Positions 47,812-56,392 of a stretch of 64,000 bases of DNA are shown here, one piece after another. This DNA is from Anaeromyxobacter dehalogenans 2CP-C (lineage in GTDB: Bacteria; Myxococcota; Myxococcia; Myxococcales; Anaeromyxobacteraceae). The notes beneath the pieces were generated by a model. It was not told where the DNA came from. It ran no database searches and saw only the letters and a program-made list of their open reading frames with translations. The stretch covers positions 3,632,001-3,696,000 of the forward strand of contig NC_007760.1 of NCBI RefSeq assembly GCF_000013385.1, given 5' to 3'. Position numbers and translations under genes: made by a program. Position 1 is the first letter of the stretch. The number at the start of each line of letters is the position of its first letter.

Positions 47812-49269
47812 TCATGAGATCCGCACAAGCCGTCGCCCGGTCCTCACAACACACGCCCCCCGCTTCACAACGAACGCCTCGACCCAGTGAGTTCCGCGAT
47901 ACTTGGTATCCTCCCACTTCGACATGGCTCCGAGCTCGATACCTCCTCTGAGCCCCTTGGCCGCAGCGGCCTCCGATCCGGTGTTCACGACCTGCCAGTA
48001 AACGTCGCACGGCGGAGGTACATCTGTTTCCAGCTGAAAAAGAATGCTCACGTGCTTGGGCAGCAACTGGTCGGCGAGTTCGCTGATCTTCGGTCCTCCT
48101 CGACTGCGGTGAACCGCCGCAGACAGGCGGGCGTTCGACCCGAGTATCAGGGGCCACGGCGGCACCTGCGCATGAGGGATATCTTCACCCTGGGACCGAG
48201 CGGCCGCGGCAAGCGTACTCGCCGTAGACACCATCCCGAACCGCTCCTCGGCCGTTCTTGCAGCACGCGTAATCTCTTCTTTCCCGAGCCCTCGCTCAAG
48301 TAGCGGATATGCTTTCTTCAACTCGGTGGAGTGCACCCATTCCGAAATGTCTGTCCGCAGCGTATTCAACCAGCTCAGGAACGCCTGGCGCCGCTTCGGG
48401 TCCTCGTTCCAGCGATCTGCGAAGTTTTCGCTTGGCTCCGCCGGGTTCATGACGAAGAACTTTCCGTCCCTCACCTGGATGTACTGGGGCATCTTCTCAA
48501 CGATCGCGATTAGCGCATCGACCAGATCTGGCTCGTTGTCGTACGACAGCGCGGCGAGGGTGGTCAGAATGATCGACAGCGGCTTCTGATCCTCCTCCCC
48601 GCTAAATGTCTGATCGCGGTGCCGCTTCAACACCTGGACAGCCCGCTGCAGCGGCGTCCGAACCCGCCATTCCGGAACGTCCTCAACGCTCGCCCCGAGG
48701 GACTCCGCGAGCGCCGCCCTCCTTTCCCTCAGCGCGACGCGCATACGCTCTTTGAACCAGTCCGCGTACCGGATCGGATCGCTCTTCTGCCACTGAGCCA
48801 GCTTCTTGTCGCCCAACAAGATACCCGTGGGCTGTGCCTCTACGTTCGGAATCGATGGAAGCACATCCATGTGAAAGCTCTTCGACCAGTCAAGCGTCCA
48901 GCACCGAGTCGATGGCACTGTCAATGCGCCGAACTCTGGGTTCAGCTTTAGACGGCCGCCGACAAGCGACCACACGTCGCGCTGCGTTATCTCGTCCTTC
49001 GCGACTAGGAGCTCGCAGACCAAGTCGATGTCGTAGGCGCCGTTTCGGTTCATCGGCCGCACAACGGTCCCGAGCCGGAATGACCCCTGAGGGAAGACTT
49101 TGGGCTGGAATGGCTGGAGTTCCGAGTCCTCGGTCGCCAGCCAAGCACCAACCGCCTCGTATCTCTCGACGGCCTGATTCCGAAGTGGCTCCGGGATGTC
49201 CAAAGATTGCGTGACTTCGCTCAGGAGCGTACCGAGGAATTCCTGATTTCGACTACTCAGCGTCGCCAT
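47812..49269 (-). CDS. CBASS-like CD-NTase with C-terminal sensor domain
   Basis: 485 aa, ATG at 49269. Nucleotidyltransferase: PQGSFRLGTVVRP (G62/S63), YDIDLVCEL (D80, D82) and a third acid D135 in FHMDVLPSIP, all intact, so catalysis is likely. The helical part (TPLQRAVQVLKRHRDQTF) follows. The C-terminal 130 residues (GGPKISELADQLLPKHVSIL, then CDVYWQVVNTGSEAAAAKGL, TKYRGTHWVEAFVVKRG) look like the adenylyl/guanylyl-SMODS C-terminal sensor (AGS-C). In CBASS such enzymes make cyclic oligonucleotides on phage infection. An effector with SLATT fold sits next to it. Confidence 0.88.
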   Translation of the reverse strand: MATLSSRNQEFLGTLLSEVTQSLDIPEPLRNQAVERYEAVGAWLATEDSELQPFQPKVFPQGSFRLGTVVRPMNRNGAYDIDLVCELLVAKDEITQRDVWSLVGGRLKLNPEFGALTVPSTRCWTLDWSKSFHMDVLPSIPNVEAQPTGILLGDKKLAQWQKSDPIRYADWFKERMRVALRERRAALAESLGASVEDVPEWRVRTPLQRAVQVLKRHRDQTFSGEEDQKPLSIILTTLAALSYDNEPDLVDALIAIVEKMPQYIQVRDGKFFVMNPAEPSENFADRWNEDPKRRQAFLSWLNTLRTDISEWVHSTELKKAYPLLERGLGKEEITRAARTAEERFGMVSTASTLAAAARSQGEDIPHAQVPPWPLILGSNARLSAAVHRSRGGPKISELADQLLPKHVSILFQLETDVPPPCDVYWQVVNTGSEAAAAKGLRGGIELGAMSKWEDTKYRGTHWVEAFVVKRGACVVRTGRRLVRIS

Positions 49270-49399
49270 TCGCTACTACCTTTCCAGGCTCCGGATCCCA
49301 GAACTCGGCCGGCTGCGCCCACCTGCCGACTCCGAAACTCGGGCAGCTTCGCCGCGCCGCCTACAAGCGCGGAATCTTCGCGACCGCTTGGCAGCGATC

Positions 49400-49897
49400 C
49401 TACACATCGACGCTGTACGTCGCCTCGCCCGCCTCAATGCCTTTTCGCGCGCGCTCGAACGCCCACCTAGGAATTCCTGGACTCGATCGGTTCAGGTCAT
49501 CACGTCGCCCGCTCAACTCCTTGAGTAGCTTGGTCGCACGTGAGTCGTCAGCGACGGCCGCCGCGTCGATTTCGTAGAAGGTACGGGCCTTGTTCCTCAA
49601 TTCGTGGAACGCTGCAGCGGCGAGTCGATGCGAGTTGGCGCGTCTCTCTGGGTTGAGGAACGTACCTACGGACGTCAGGGCAGCCACGAATATTGCTAGA
49701 CCCGCGGCGAGCGCCTCATGGCTCTTCAGCGCTGACACCCCTGCTACTGCAGAGGCGAACGCCGCAGGCAGGCCGATGCACAGATGGGCGTAGCTCCAAG
49801 CATCCGCAGCGTTGTAATGGGCCTTGGAAGAATAGGCGCAGTCCTCCTCGACACGCTTCGCCTCGCGAACGAGAGCATCTCTGAGTCCATCAACCAT
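49400..49897 (-). CDS. SLATT-domain two-TM protein (putative effector)
   Basis: 165 aa, ATG at 49897. Two membrane helices (about 37-56 and 62-81: AHLCIGLPAAFASAVAGVSA, LAAGLAIFVAALTSVGTFLN) with NPERRANSHRLAAAAFHELR and RARTFYEI-like KARTFYEI after them, the SLATT (SMODS/SLOG-associating two-TM effector) layout. In predicted conflict systems SLATT proteins form pores when activated by nucleotide signals. The N-terminal AKRVEEDCAYSSKAHYNAAD is the usual soluble part. Lies between two CD-NTase genes: 130 bp before the first, 30 bp after the second. Confidence 0.82.
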   Translation of the reverse strand: MVDGLRDALVREAKRVEEDCAYSSKAHYNAADAWSYAHLCIGLPAAFASAVAGVSALKSHEALAAGLAIFVAALTSVGTFLNPERRANSHRLAAAAFHELRNKARTFYEIDAAAVADDSRATKLLKELSGRRDDLNRSSPGIPRWAFERARKGIEAGEATYSVDV

Positions 49898-49927
49898 TAT
49901 GATTACCCCACGCAGAAAGGTTCGGCC

Positions 49928-51271
49928 TTATGCAGGGAACGCTCGATTGAAGAAGCGGCGCCATGCGCGCCTGGCCGCCACCAGGTCGCCGGCGCGTTCG
50001 GAAGCCAGAGCGTCCGTGGCAAAGCCGAGGCCTGATCTGATCGCGTCGACCGCTGCCAACCTCTTTGCATCCGTAGAGCAAGCGGGCACTTCGCCAGAAA
50101 TGCCGAGCGGGTCGGCGATAGGCTGACAACCAGTAACATGAAACCTTTCCAGCGTGGCGGCGATGCATTCCGCATAGGTCATCCCAACACGACACACGCC
50201 GGCGGCGGCAAGCTGCAGCTCGAGATGGAAGGACTGAATCGGAACGGCGGTAGCGCGACAGTTGCGCCAGTGCTTCAGGAGCAGTGCAGTACCTCTAAGC
50301 TTCCGGCCGCTTCTCTTGTCCGCATCGTGAATGTACTTGTTGTGGCCTTCCGGACTTGTTTCGAGCCACCCTCCCTTTCCGTTCGGGATCCGATACAGCG
50401 GTCTAGAATTGGCCGACATCCCGAGAAACACGGCGGGAACGACGTCGACAGGATCTTCGCCGTCTGCGAACCTCACGACCACGGCTTGAAGGTCTCTCCT
50501 AATTTCCGTGTTCTTGAACTTGTCCTGAAGAGCGATTCGAACGTTCTTCAGTACGGTCTCCGAACTGGTGTAGGCGTCGCCCCACCGCACGTCGTCGCGG
50601 GCGACGACGGCGAAGTAATCGACATCACTGCTCGCCCTTACGGCAGTCCCACGGGAGTGGCTCCCGACGACCGACAGTCTGTTAACCGAAAAGGACTCTC
50701 TCAGCGCTGTCTCAATCGAATTCGCGTGTGATTGCGCCCTGCCGAAGTCAGCATCAGTGGGCTGAATGGAAGCAAGCAGTTCGGTAAACAGAGCCGAGAT
50801 CCCGTCGCGCGCCGCGTCAGCGTCGGCGCTGGTTGCACTGCGAGTAGTGGCTTGGGCCGCAGGTTTGGGGTCCGGCAGCGACCGAGGACCGCAGCCGTCC
50901 GGCTCGGGTTCGATTCTCTGCCGCTCCGCAGCACGGGCAACGCCGGCTACGAGGACGACGAAGGCGACCACGAGAATCCCGCCGACCAGTACGGCTGCGA
51001 TGGGGTGCTCAGAGGCCCACTCCTTCGCCCTCCGGAGCGCCGCTTCGAAGCGGGTCGGCATCCAGACCTCCGCGACGAACTTCGAACCGTTCGGTGCTGC
51101 TTGTGTCACCACCAACGTCCGCCCATCGTCGAACGCGCGGACCCAAGCGTTCTCGGCACGTTGCATGCCGCCCCAGTCCGGAGGGGGTAGCCACTCAGGC
51201 ACGTGCACTCGCTTGCCTGAGATCAACTCAGGCCAAGCGCTGCTCAGCCAATGGTCCCAAGCCATTCGCAT
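49928..51271 (-). CDS. Membrane-anchored CD-NTase/SMODS-like nucleotidyltransferase
   Basis: 447 aa from ATG at 51271, with GGGGACC upstream; the longer frame to 51400 is not supported. Residues 1-90 are a soluble beta-rich domain (WPELISGKRVHVPEWLPPPD, VVTQAAPNGSKFVAEVWMP). A single TM helix spans about 91-113. The nucleotidyltransferase starts at about 150: VVGSHSRGTAVRASSDVDYF (G203/S204, D216, D218) and D276 in DPVDVVPAVF; then LRGTALLLKHWRNC. All catalytic positions are kept. A TM between an extra N-terminal domain and a cyclase is unusual for CBASS. It shares the strand and close spacing with SLATT and the other cyclase. Confidence 0.85.
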   Translation of the reverse strand: MRMAWDHWLSSAWPELISGKRVHVPEWLPPPDWGGMQRAENAWVRAFDDGRTLVVTQAAPNGSKFVAEVWMPTRFEAALRRAKEWASEHPIAAVLVGGILVVAFVVLVAGVARAAERQRIEPEPDGCGPRSLPDPKPAAQATTRSATSADADAARDGISALFTELLASIQPTDADFGRAQSHANSIETALRESFSVNRLSVVGSHSRGTAVRASSDVDYFAVVARDDVRWGDAYTSSETVLKNVRIALQDKFKNTEIRRDLQAVVVRFADGEDPVDVVPAVFLGMSANSRPLYRIPNGKGGWLETSPEGHNKYIHDADKRSGRKLRGTALLLKHWRNCRATAVPIQSFHLELQLAAAGVCRVGMTYAECIAATLERFHVTGCQPIADPLGISGEVPACSTDAKRLAAVDAIRSGLGFATDALASERAGDLVAARRAWRRFFNRAFPA

Positions 51272-51325
51272 TCGGTCCCCGCCTGCACGCGGCACGCGCG
51301 CGTCCTGCGAGAGTACACGGCGGGA

Positions 51326-51580
51326 GTGACACGGGACGGCCGTGCGGCTCGTGACGGATGGACGTCCGCAACTGCACGCGGGGCGTTCTCGGGTCGGCAT
51401 TCAGGCACAGCTACTCTCGGTACGTCCCGCCTCCCGACCATCCGCGAGGTCGCCGAGCGACTCCGTGTGAGCAGGGCAACCGTGTACCGGCTGGTGGCGG
51501 AGGGACGAATCCCATCCGTGAGAGTGTCGTCCGGAGCGATTCGCGTGGCACCCGACTGGCCTGCCTACCGAGGAAGGTAG
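51326..51580 (+). CDS. Excisionase-like helix-turn-helix protein (copy B)
   Basis: 84 aa if GTG at 51326 is the start; uncertain, no ribosome site. LPTIREVAERLRVSRATVYR, then LVAEGRIPSVRVSSGAIRV form an HTH_17/AlpA-type domain, paralogous to copy A at 43687. DNA similarity starts at TTCAGGCACAG in both, upstream of the HTH. Divergent from the membrane cyclase gene, so could control it. The pair brackets the Gabija and cyclase genes exactly. Confidence 0.6.
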   Translation: MTRDGRAARDGWTSATARGAFSGRHSGTATLGTSRLPTIREVAERLRVSRATVYRLVAEGRIPSVRVSSGAIRVAPDWPAYRGR

Positions 51581-51713
51581 CCGTCTAGGCATTCCGATCC
51601 TCCTCTCGCCTGCGGTCAAGCTGGGTCCACGGCCGGCCCCGCCGCACCCCGTCGCATCTCGGCCGCCTCCTGCTCGGAGCGAACCATCGGGTGAGGACCG
51701 ACCGCTCGGCGCC

Positions 51714-52613
51714 TCATGGGCGAACGGCCTCTCCCCACGGATCGTCTACGAACAAGTCGTTCGTGATGTCACCTGCTCGGACGCGGCGGGAGTAATCCTC
51801 CGCCAGCTCGCGTGTCACCGTATAGGCGCAGCTCAAGCACGACCGAAAGACAGAGTCGTTGTACTCGCGCACGCGCCGCTCGTCCCACTTCCCTGGGATC
51901 ACGATTGTGTCGTCGGAACCCGCGGGGATGCTCGTGTTCACGTAAAGGACATGTCTCGGCGAGACGCTGACTACGTAAGCTGACCTCCGTGCCTCCAGCT
52001 CTGGCCCGGAAACGCCACGCCTCTTGAGTTCGTCGATGAACGACATGTTCGACGGATGCTTTCCGACGCCGATCGGATTGTCACTTGTGATGAACGGAGC
52101 TGCCGCGTCGGCCCGCACCAGCATCCACACCGACTGCAGCAAGAACGGCTCCAACCCGAAGGCGCTTATCGCGGTGCCAAGAAACCCATGAACGACCTGT
52201 GCGTTGACCTGCGCCTGCTCTTCACGCGCGAGCGGCTGGTCCGTCCGCCTCTGCATGTCGCGGTAGTAGCGACGCGAGATCGGAACCCGATGCAACTGGA
52301 CGGCTACGAATGCCGCCAGTTTCCTCTTATCTTCAACCGTTAAGACGCCGGCCTCCAAGCGATCGAGCGCAGCGGTCAGATCATTCTCGAACAGCCGCTG
52401 AAACTCATTCTCGATTTGCTTTTCATCGACGAGTTCCAGACCTGGGACCTGATCGATGTCCTTGAGTACGTACCAGTCCTCGATCTGCGAAGTGGACTTC
52501 GCCGCCTTGGCCTTCGTGGGACCGAACTCGCGATGGAAGTCGAAACACTCGAGCTTGTTCTCCGAGTTCAGGAATCGCCGCAGATACGACTGAGGCACGA
52601 AGTGACAGCGCAT
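51714..52613 (-). CDS. DUF4238 protein
   Basis: 299 aa, ATG at 52613. Opens with MRCHFVPQSYLRRFLNSENK, the hallmark of DUF4238, and shows conserved FVAVQLHRVPISRRYYRDMQ, FITSDNPIGV and CLSCAYTVTRELAED. DUF4238 proteins are found mostly in genomic islands; function unknown. The HFVPQ motif and the FITSDNP loop recur in all members I remember, so an enzyme is likely, perhaps a nuclease or protease. 73 bp after the HEPN-like gene; last gene of the BREX-side transcript. Confidence 0.85.
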   Translation of the reverse strand: MRCHFVPQSYLRRFLNSENKLECFDFHREFGPTKAKAAKSTSQIEDWYVLKDIDQVPGLELVDEKQIENEFQRLFENDLTAALDRLEAGVLTVEDKRKLAAFVAVQLHRVPISRRYYRDMQRRTDQPLAREEQAQVNAQVVHGFLGTAISAFGLEPFLLQSVWMLVRADAAAPFITSDNPIGVGKHPSNMSFIDELKRRGVSGPELEARRSAYVVSVSPRHVLYVNTSIPAGSDDTIVIPGKWDERRVREYNDSVFRSCLSCAYTVTRELAEDYSRRVRAGDITNDLFVDDPWGEAVRP

Positions 52614-52686
52614 CCGCAGTCTCCGAACCGGGAAGCACGCGGAGCGCTTGCTTCCCGAACAAAGGTCCGAACCGAAGAACCGGCAG

Positions 52687-53565
52687 CTAGGAGTTATCGC
52701 TGTTGATGTAATCCTGACAGCCGTCGCACAAGTCCCCGCCCCCGATCACGGGAGCATAGCAGCGCATGCATTCGCCCACCGTCTCAATAGCTCGGCACTC
52801 GGGATTGGTGCACACGGCTATGCCGTTCTCCACACAAACAAGCGACTCCGTTCCGCAGCTGTCACACCACTGAGCATCCACGGGATCCGGATTGTGTTTC
52901 GGATGGTAGGGCTCAAGTTCCTCACGGATGGCGATTAGATCTTCGCTGCTCAGTTCCCGGTACTTAGCGGTCCGGCGAAGCCACGCCTCGTGGCGCTCCT
53001 GCTCTAGCCGGCGAGCGATTTCGCGGAGGTCCCGGAGCCGTTCCCAAACCTCGGGGGAAAGATGTCTCTCCAGGTCCGTGGCCAAGTTGTCCCGAAGGAA
53101 CAGGTACGTGAACTCAGAGAGTCGCCCGATGAGGTTCTGCGACTCTTGCAGGTTCAACTCGAACTCGTAGTGTTCGAGACGGTTCCTCAGCAACTGGGCC
53201 TTCCTGAGGAGTTTCGCGTCTCGATCGCTAATCCGGATCTTCGAGCAGGACTTCAAGCGCTGAAGCGCTTCATCGAAATCAACCGTCTTCGCGTCAGATT
53301 CACCTGCTCGCGCCACATCCTTGAAGATCAACGACCAGTGCTCTTGCCTGAGCCGCTCCTTGAGCAGCAGCAGCACGCCCGCGAATAGATGCAAGATCGC
53401 GTACTTGTGAGATCGCGGATCCGGATCGTCCTTCAGGAAGAAGTGCTCGATCCCCGACTGGATGAAGTCGATGCCGTTGCTGAGCAGGCTCAGCTTGAGA
53501 CCAGGAGGCGCCTCGTGCTTCGCCCCCTTGGTTGCTGCCTTCACTGGATCCCCGATGTCCGACAT
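52687..53565 (-). CDS. HEPN-like zinc-ribbon protein
   Basis: 292 aa, ATG at 53565. The N-terminal half is helical: residues about 25-140 include LLSNGIDFIQSGIEHFFLKD and an RNRLEH (R127-x4-H132) matching the HEPN ribonuclease motif. A central amphipathic region is followed by a C-terminal Cys cluster (WCDSCGTESLVCV, CTNPECR, CMRCYAPV, LCDGCQDY) able to hold two zinc ions. HEPN proteins with this motif cut RNA in toxin and abortive-infection systems. The HEPN assignment rests on the motif and context; the exact family is not recognised. 126 bp downstream of the PHP-ATPase. Confidence 0.65.
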   Translation of the reverse strand: MSDIGDPVKAATKGAKHEAPPGLKLSLLSNGIDFIQSGIEHFFLKDDPDPRSHKYAILHLFAGVLLLLKERLRQEHWSLIFKDVARAGESDAKTVDFDEALQRLKSCSKIRISDRDAKLLRKAQLLRNRLEHYEFELNLQESQNLIGRLSEFTYLFLRDNLATDLERHLSPEVWERLRDLREIARRLEQERHEAWLRRTAKYRELSSEDLIAIREELEPYHPKHNPDPVDAQWCDSCGTESLVCVENGIAVCTNPECRAIETVGECMRCYAPVIGGGDLCDGCQDYINSDNS

Positions 53566-53691
53566 AGAGTACGCCTCAGAATGATCGAGTTCTGTTAACG
53601 ACGATGGCTCACGGTGACGTCAACGAGGCGTGCGCGTGCAAGGCGTTCCCACCCTTGGTGCGAACGGCCTCGGAGGAACCAAGCTCGAAGC

Positions 53692-56382
53692 TCAGAACCC
53701 ATACTTCTGTCGCCGGAGCTCGAACGCGCGGCGGCCGCCTTCGAGCACCTCCTCGACGAGTTCGCGAACGCCGCGGGCGTCGATCGCGCCCATGTGCTTC
53801 GTCGGGAGCGGGCCCTCAGGGTCGCCCGCGCCGCTACGCGGTGCGAGGCCAACGATTAGCTCGGCGTCGCCGAGCACCGGGATGTTGGCATTGTGCGTGG
53901 AGAATACGAACTGCCGACGCCGCTTCTCCTCGCGCATCTTGGGGACGATGCTCTCGGTGATGAATCGATTGTCGAGGTCATCCTCCGGCTGATCCACCAC
54001 CAAAGGGGCGTCGGACTCCAGGAGCAGCAAGAGGAGCACGGCCGTGGCCTTCTGGCCCGTCGAAAGGTCCTCGAGCTTCTGCCAGCTCGCCTCGTCGCCA
54101 TCGGGTGCGGTGTTCAGCTCGATGGTCGTCGTGGCTGGGAGGTCCAGCTCTTCGACCTCCATCCACACAGACTCGGGAGCCTGCGCAAGCTTCTCGGCCT
54201 GCGTCGGGAGCAGGCCATATTTCGAAACCAGGGCCTCCTTGCCGCTGCGACCAGCAGCTGCGAGCTCGCTGAGTGAAAGTTGCTCGACCATCCGCAGGGT
54301 CTCAAGAGCCTCTGAAAGCCGCCCGCCAACTTTCTCCTTCAGCACGGTCATCAGCTGCTCGCGCCCGGCGGCGAAGCTGACGCGAACGCGGACGCGTCCC
54401 TCCAGCCGCTTCGTCACCTTCTTTGCCGCGCGCTCGAGAGCGCGGAACTGCTCGGCCTTAGCGTTGTCCCAGTCAACCAAACGGATCCTGCGCGCCTCAC
54501 GCTCCCCGGAGAGACGCTTCTCGAGCACGGTTCGCTGCTCGCGAAGGGGCCGCAGTTCCTCGATCTGCTTCTTGAGGCGAACGAATTCGGCACCGTCGAT
54601 CTTCGCCTTTTGAAGCTCGCGAAGCGTCTTCTCGTACGCTTCGTCGATAACCTTCTGATGCTTGTCCCACTCGGACTGGAACGATGTCCGCTCAGCGTCG
54701 ACGGCTGTCACGGCCCCTTCGATGGCGGCCGCTGCCTGCTCGATGACTTGCTGCAAGGTCGCGAGCGTCGCCTTCAGGCCGCGCAGCCTCTCGGCGTTCG
54801 GGAGGTCATCCGTGACGCTGTCGAGGAATGACACGTCCAGCGGCACTGCGGCGCGAAGTCCCGTCGCCAAATGGCGCACCCGATTCACCACGCCGTCCGC
54901 CTGCTTCAAGAGCTGCTCCTCACGAATGAGGACGCTTTTGTCCTTCATCTTCTCTTCGAGGCCCGCTTCCTGAAACCGTTTGAGGGTTTCCTCCAGCTTC
55001 GGAAGCGCTGCAAGCCTCTCGTCGACCTTCGTGAGCTCCTCGGCAGCACTGGCGACGCTCTTCCGCGATTCGGCAAGCCCGTGCTTCTTTTCGGCCTTGT
55101 TCACCTGTGCCGCGTCGTCCGGTGCGATGAACCGGTCGAGGAGCCGCGTCAGCTTCTCGCCATCCTTAGTCAACTCGGAGATCTCGTGCTGGCCGAACAC
55201 CTGCGCGCGCGGCACCACGTCGATCGGCCTGTACGGGAGCGTCTGCCCTGCGTCATCTTTCACCACCGCCGCGTTCGGAACAGTGCGCTCGATGACGTAC
55301 TCACGCCGCGCGGGATGGTGAACGCGAACCACAAGCGAGATGCGCGTGCCGTTCTTCAGCACGTGCTTCACGATTCCATCGTGCGCAACCTTCGCGTCCT
55401 GCCCGAGCGGCTCGAGGTCGAGCACGTGGCGAAGGCTCTCGATGACAGTCGACTTCCCCGTGCCGCGCCCGCCGATCAGCACATTCAGGTTCTCGTTGAA
55501 GCAGATCGCGCGGCCGTCGAGGAAACCACCCTGCCAACTCATCGCGACGAACTCGGCGTGCGCCTCCGGAACGGGGTCGCTCCCTAGCCGAATGCGCGAG
55601 ACCGGATCGAGGAACGCCTGGCGGAGCCCCTCAAGCGATGGCTCCGTCATTTTCACCCAGCACGTCGATCCGGGTGCCGCGAGGTCTTCGGGCTTCGTGA
55701 CGTCGCCCGCGTTCACGATGGCGACCGCCGTCGTCGCGTCCGGGCTCGTCTCACGTCGATAGTCGGCGTTCTGGTTCTTGAGGATGGGGCGTTTGTCTTC
55801 GGGCGCGTCATCAACCGAGCCCGGGATCTGCACGCAGACGAGGTTCGGATCACGCCAGGCGTTGACGCGTGCCTGGCCGTGCAACGTATGAAGAAGTCCC
55901 TTGTCGTGGGTGACGTGTGCGGCGATCGTGACGCCCCCTTGCTCGCGCACGCACTTGAGCAGGTCCGAAAACGACTTCTTGCTGAGCGAGGTCGACGGCT
56001 CGGGTTTCGTGATGTCGAGCTGGCCCAAGTAGCGCTGCAGTGCGCCGTCTGTCGTTTCGGGCGAGTACAGGCAGAGCACGTGCACGCCCTCGCTCGAGGC
56101 AACCTCGAACCCGGGGAAAACCGTGATGCCGCGCGGCCTGGCTTCCTCTTGGAAGATGGCGATGGACCCGGCGTCGTTGTGATCCGTGACCGCGATGACC
56201 TCGATCTCGAGATCGATGCAACGGTCCAGCAGCTTTCTGACGTACGTGCGCTCGTCCATCCCGTGGTCGCTGCCCCGGAACGTCTGTGAGTAGTGGGCGG
56301 GGTTCACCTGAAAGGCACAACGGCAAAACCTCGCGCCCTTGGGGAGCGCACTGGCGTTCTGCAGCGGCGACGTTTCGGGCAT
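53692..56382 (-). CDS. TrlF-like PHP-AAA ATPase, BREX-associated
   Basis: 896 aa; ATG at 56382 chosen because GAGGCGAGC precedes it and the extended frame lies inside brxL. The N-terminal 250 residues are a PHP-type phosphoesterase (IEVIAVTDHNDAGSIAIFQE, ITVFPGFEVASSEGVHVLCL, GGVTIAAHVTHDKGLL); the first HxH motif is replaced by FCRCAF, so it may be inactive or altered. Then comes an SMC-like ATPase: NVLIGGRGTGKSTVIESLRH, a long coiled coil (about 470-700), the signature LSTGQKATAVLLLLL and Walker B LVVDQPEDDLDN, ending in the FSTHNANIPVLGDA switch. This fits TrlF-type ATPases. Ten bp from BrxL, so it belongs to the BREX operon. Confidence 0.82.
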   Translation of the reverse strand: MPETSPLQNASALPKGARFCRCAFQVNPAHYSQTFRGSDHGMDERTYVRKLLDRCIDLEIEVIAVTDHNDAGSIAIFQEEARPRGITVFPGFEVASSEGVHVLCLYSPETTDGALQRYLGQLDITKPEPSTSLSKKSFSDLLKCVREQGGVTIAAHVTHDKGLLHTLHGQARVNAWRDPNLVCVQIPGSVDDAPEDKRPILKNQNADYRRETSPDATTAVAIVNAGDVTKPEDLAAPGSTCWVKMTEPSLEGLRQAFLDPVSRIRLGSDPVPEAHAEFVAMSWQGGFLDGRAICFNENLNVLIGGRGTGKSTVIESLRHVLDLEPLGQDAKVAHDGIVKHVLKNGTRISLVVRVHHPARREYVIERTVPNAAVVKDDAGQTLPYRPIDVVPRAQVFGQHEISELTKDGEKLTRLLDRFIAPDDAAQVNKAEKKHGLAESRKSVASAAEELTKVDERLAALPKLEETLKRFQEAGLEEKMKDKSVLIREEQLLKQADGVVNRVRHLATGLRAAVPLDVSFLDSVTDDLPNAERLRGLKATLATLQQVIEQAAAAIEGAVTAVDAERTSFQSEWDKHQKVIDEAYEKTLRELQKAKIDGAEFVRLKKQIEELRPLREQRTVLEKRLSGEREARRIRLVDWDNAKAEQFRALERAAKKVTKRLEGRVRVRVSFAAGREQLMTVLKEKVGGRLSEALETLRMVEQLSLSELAAAGRSGKEALVSKYGLLPTQAEKLAQAPESVWMEVEELDLPATTTIELNTAPDGDEASWQKLEDLSTGQKATAVLLLLLLESDAPLVVDQPEDDLDNRFITESIVPKMREEKRRRQFVFSTHNANIPVLGDAELIVGLAPRSGAGDPEGPLPTKHMGAIDARGVRELVEEVLEGGRRAFELRRQKYGF

Positions 56383-56392
56383 TGCGCTCGCC

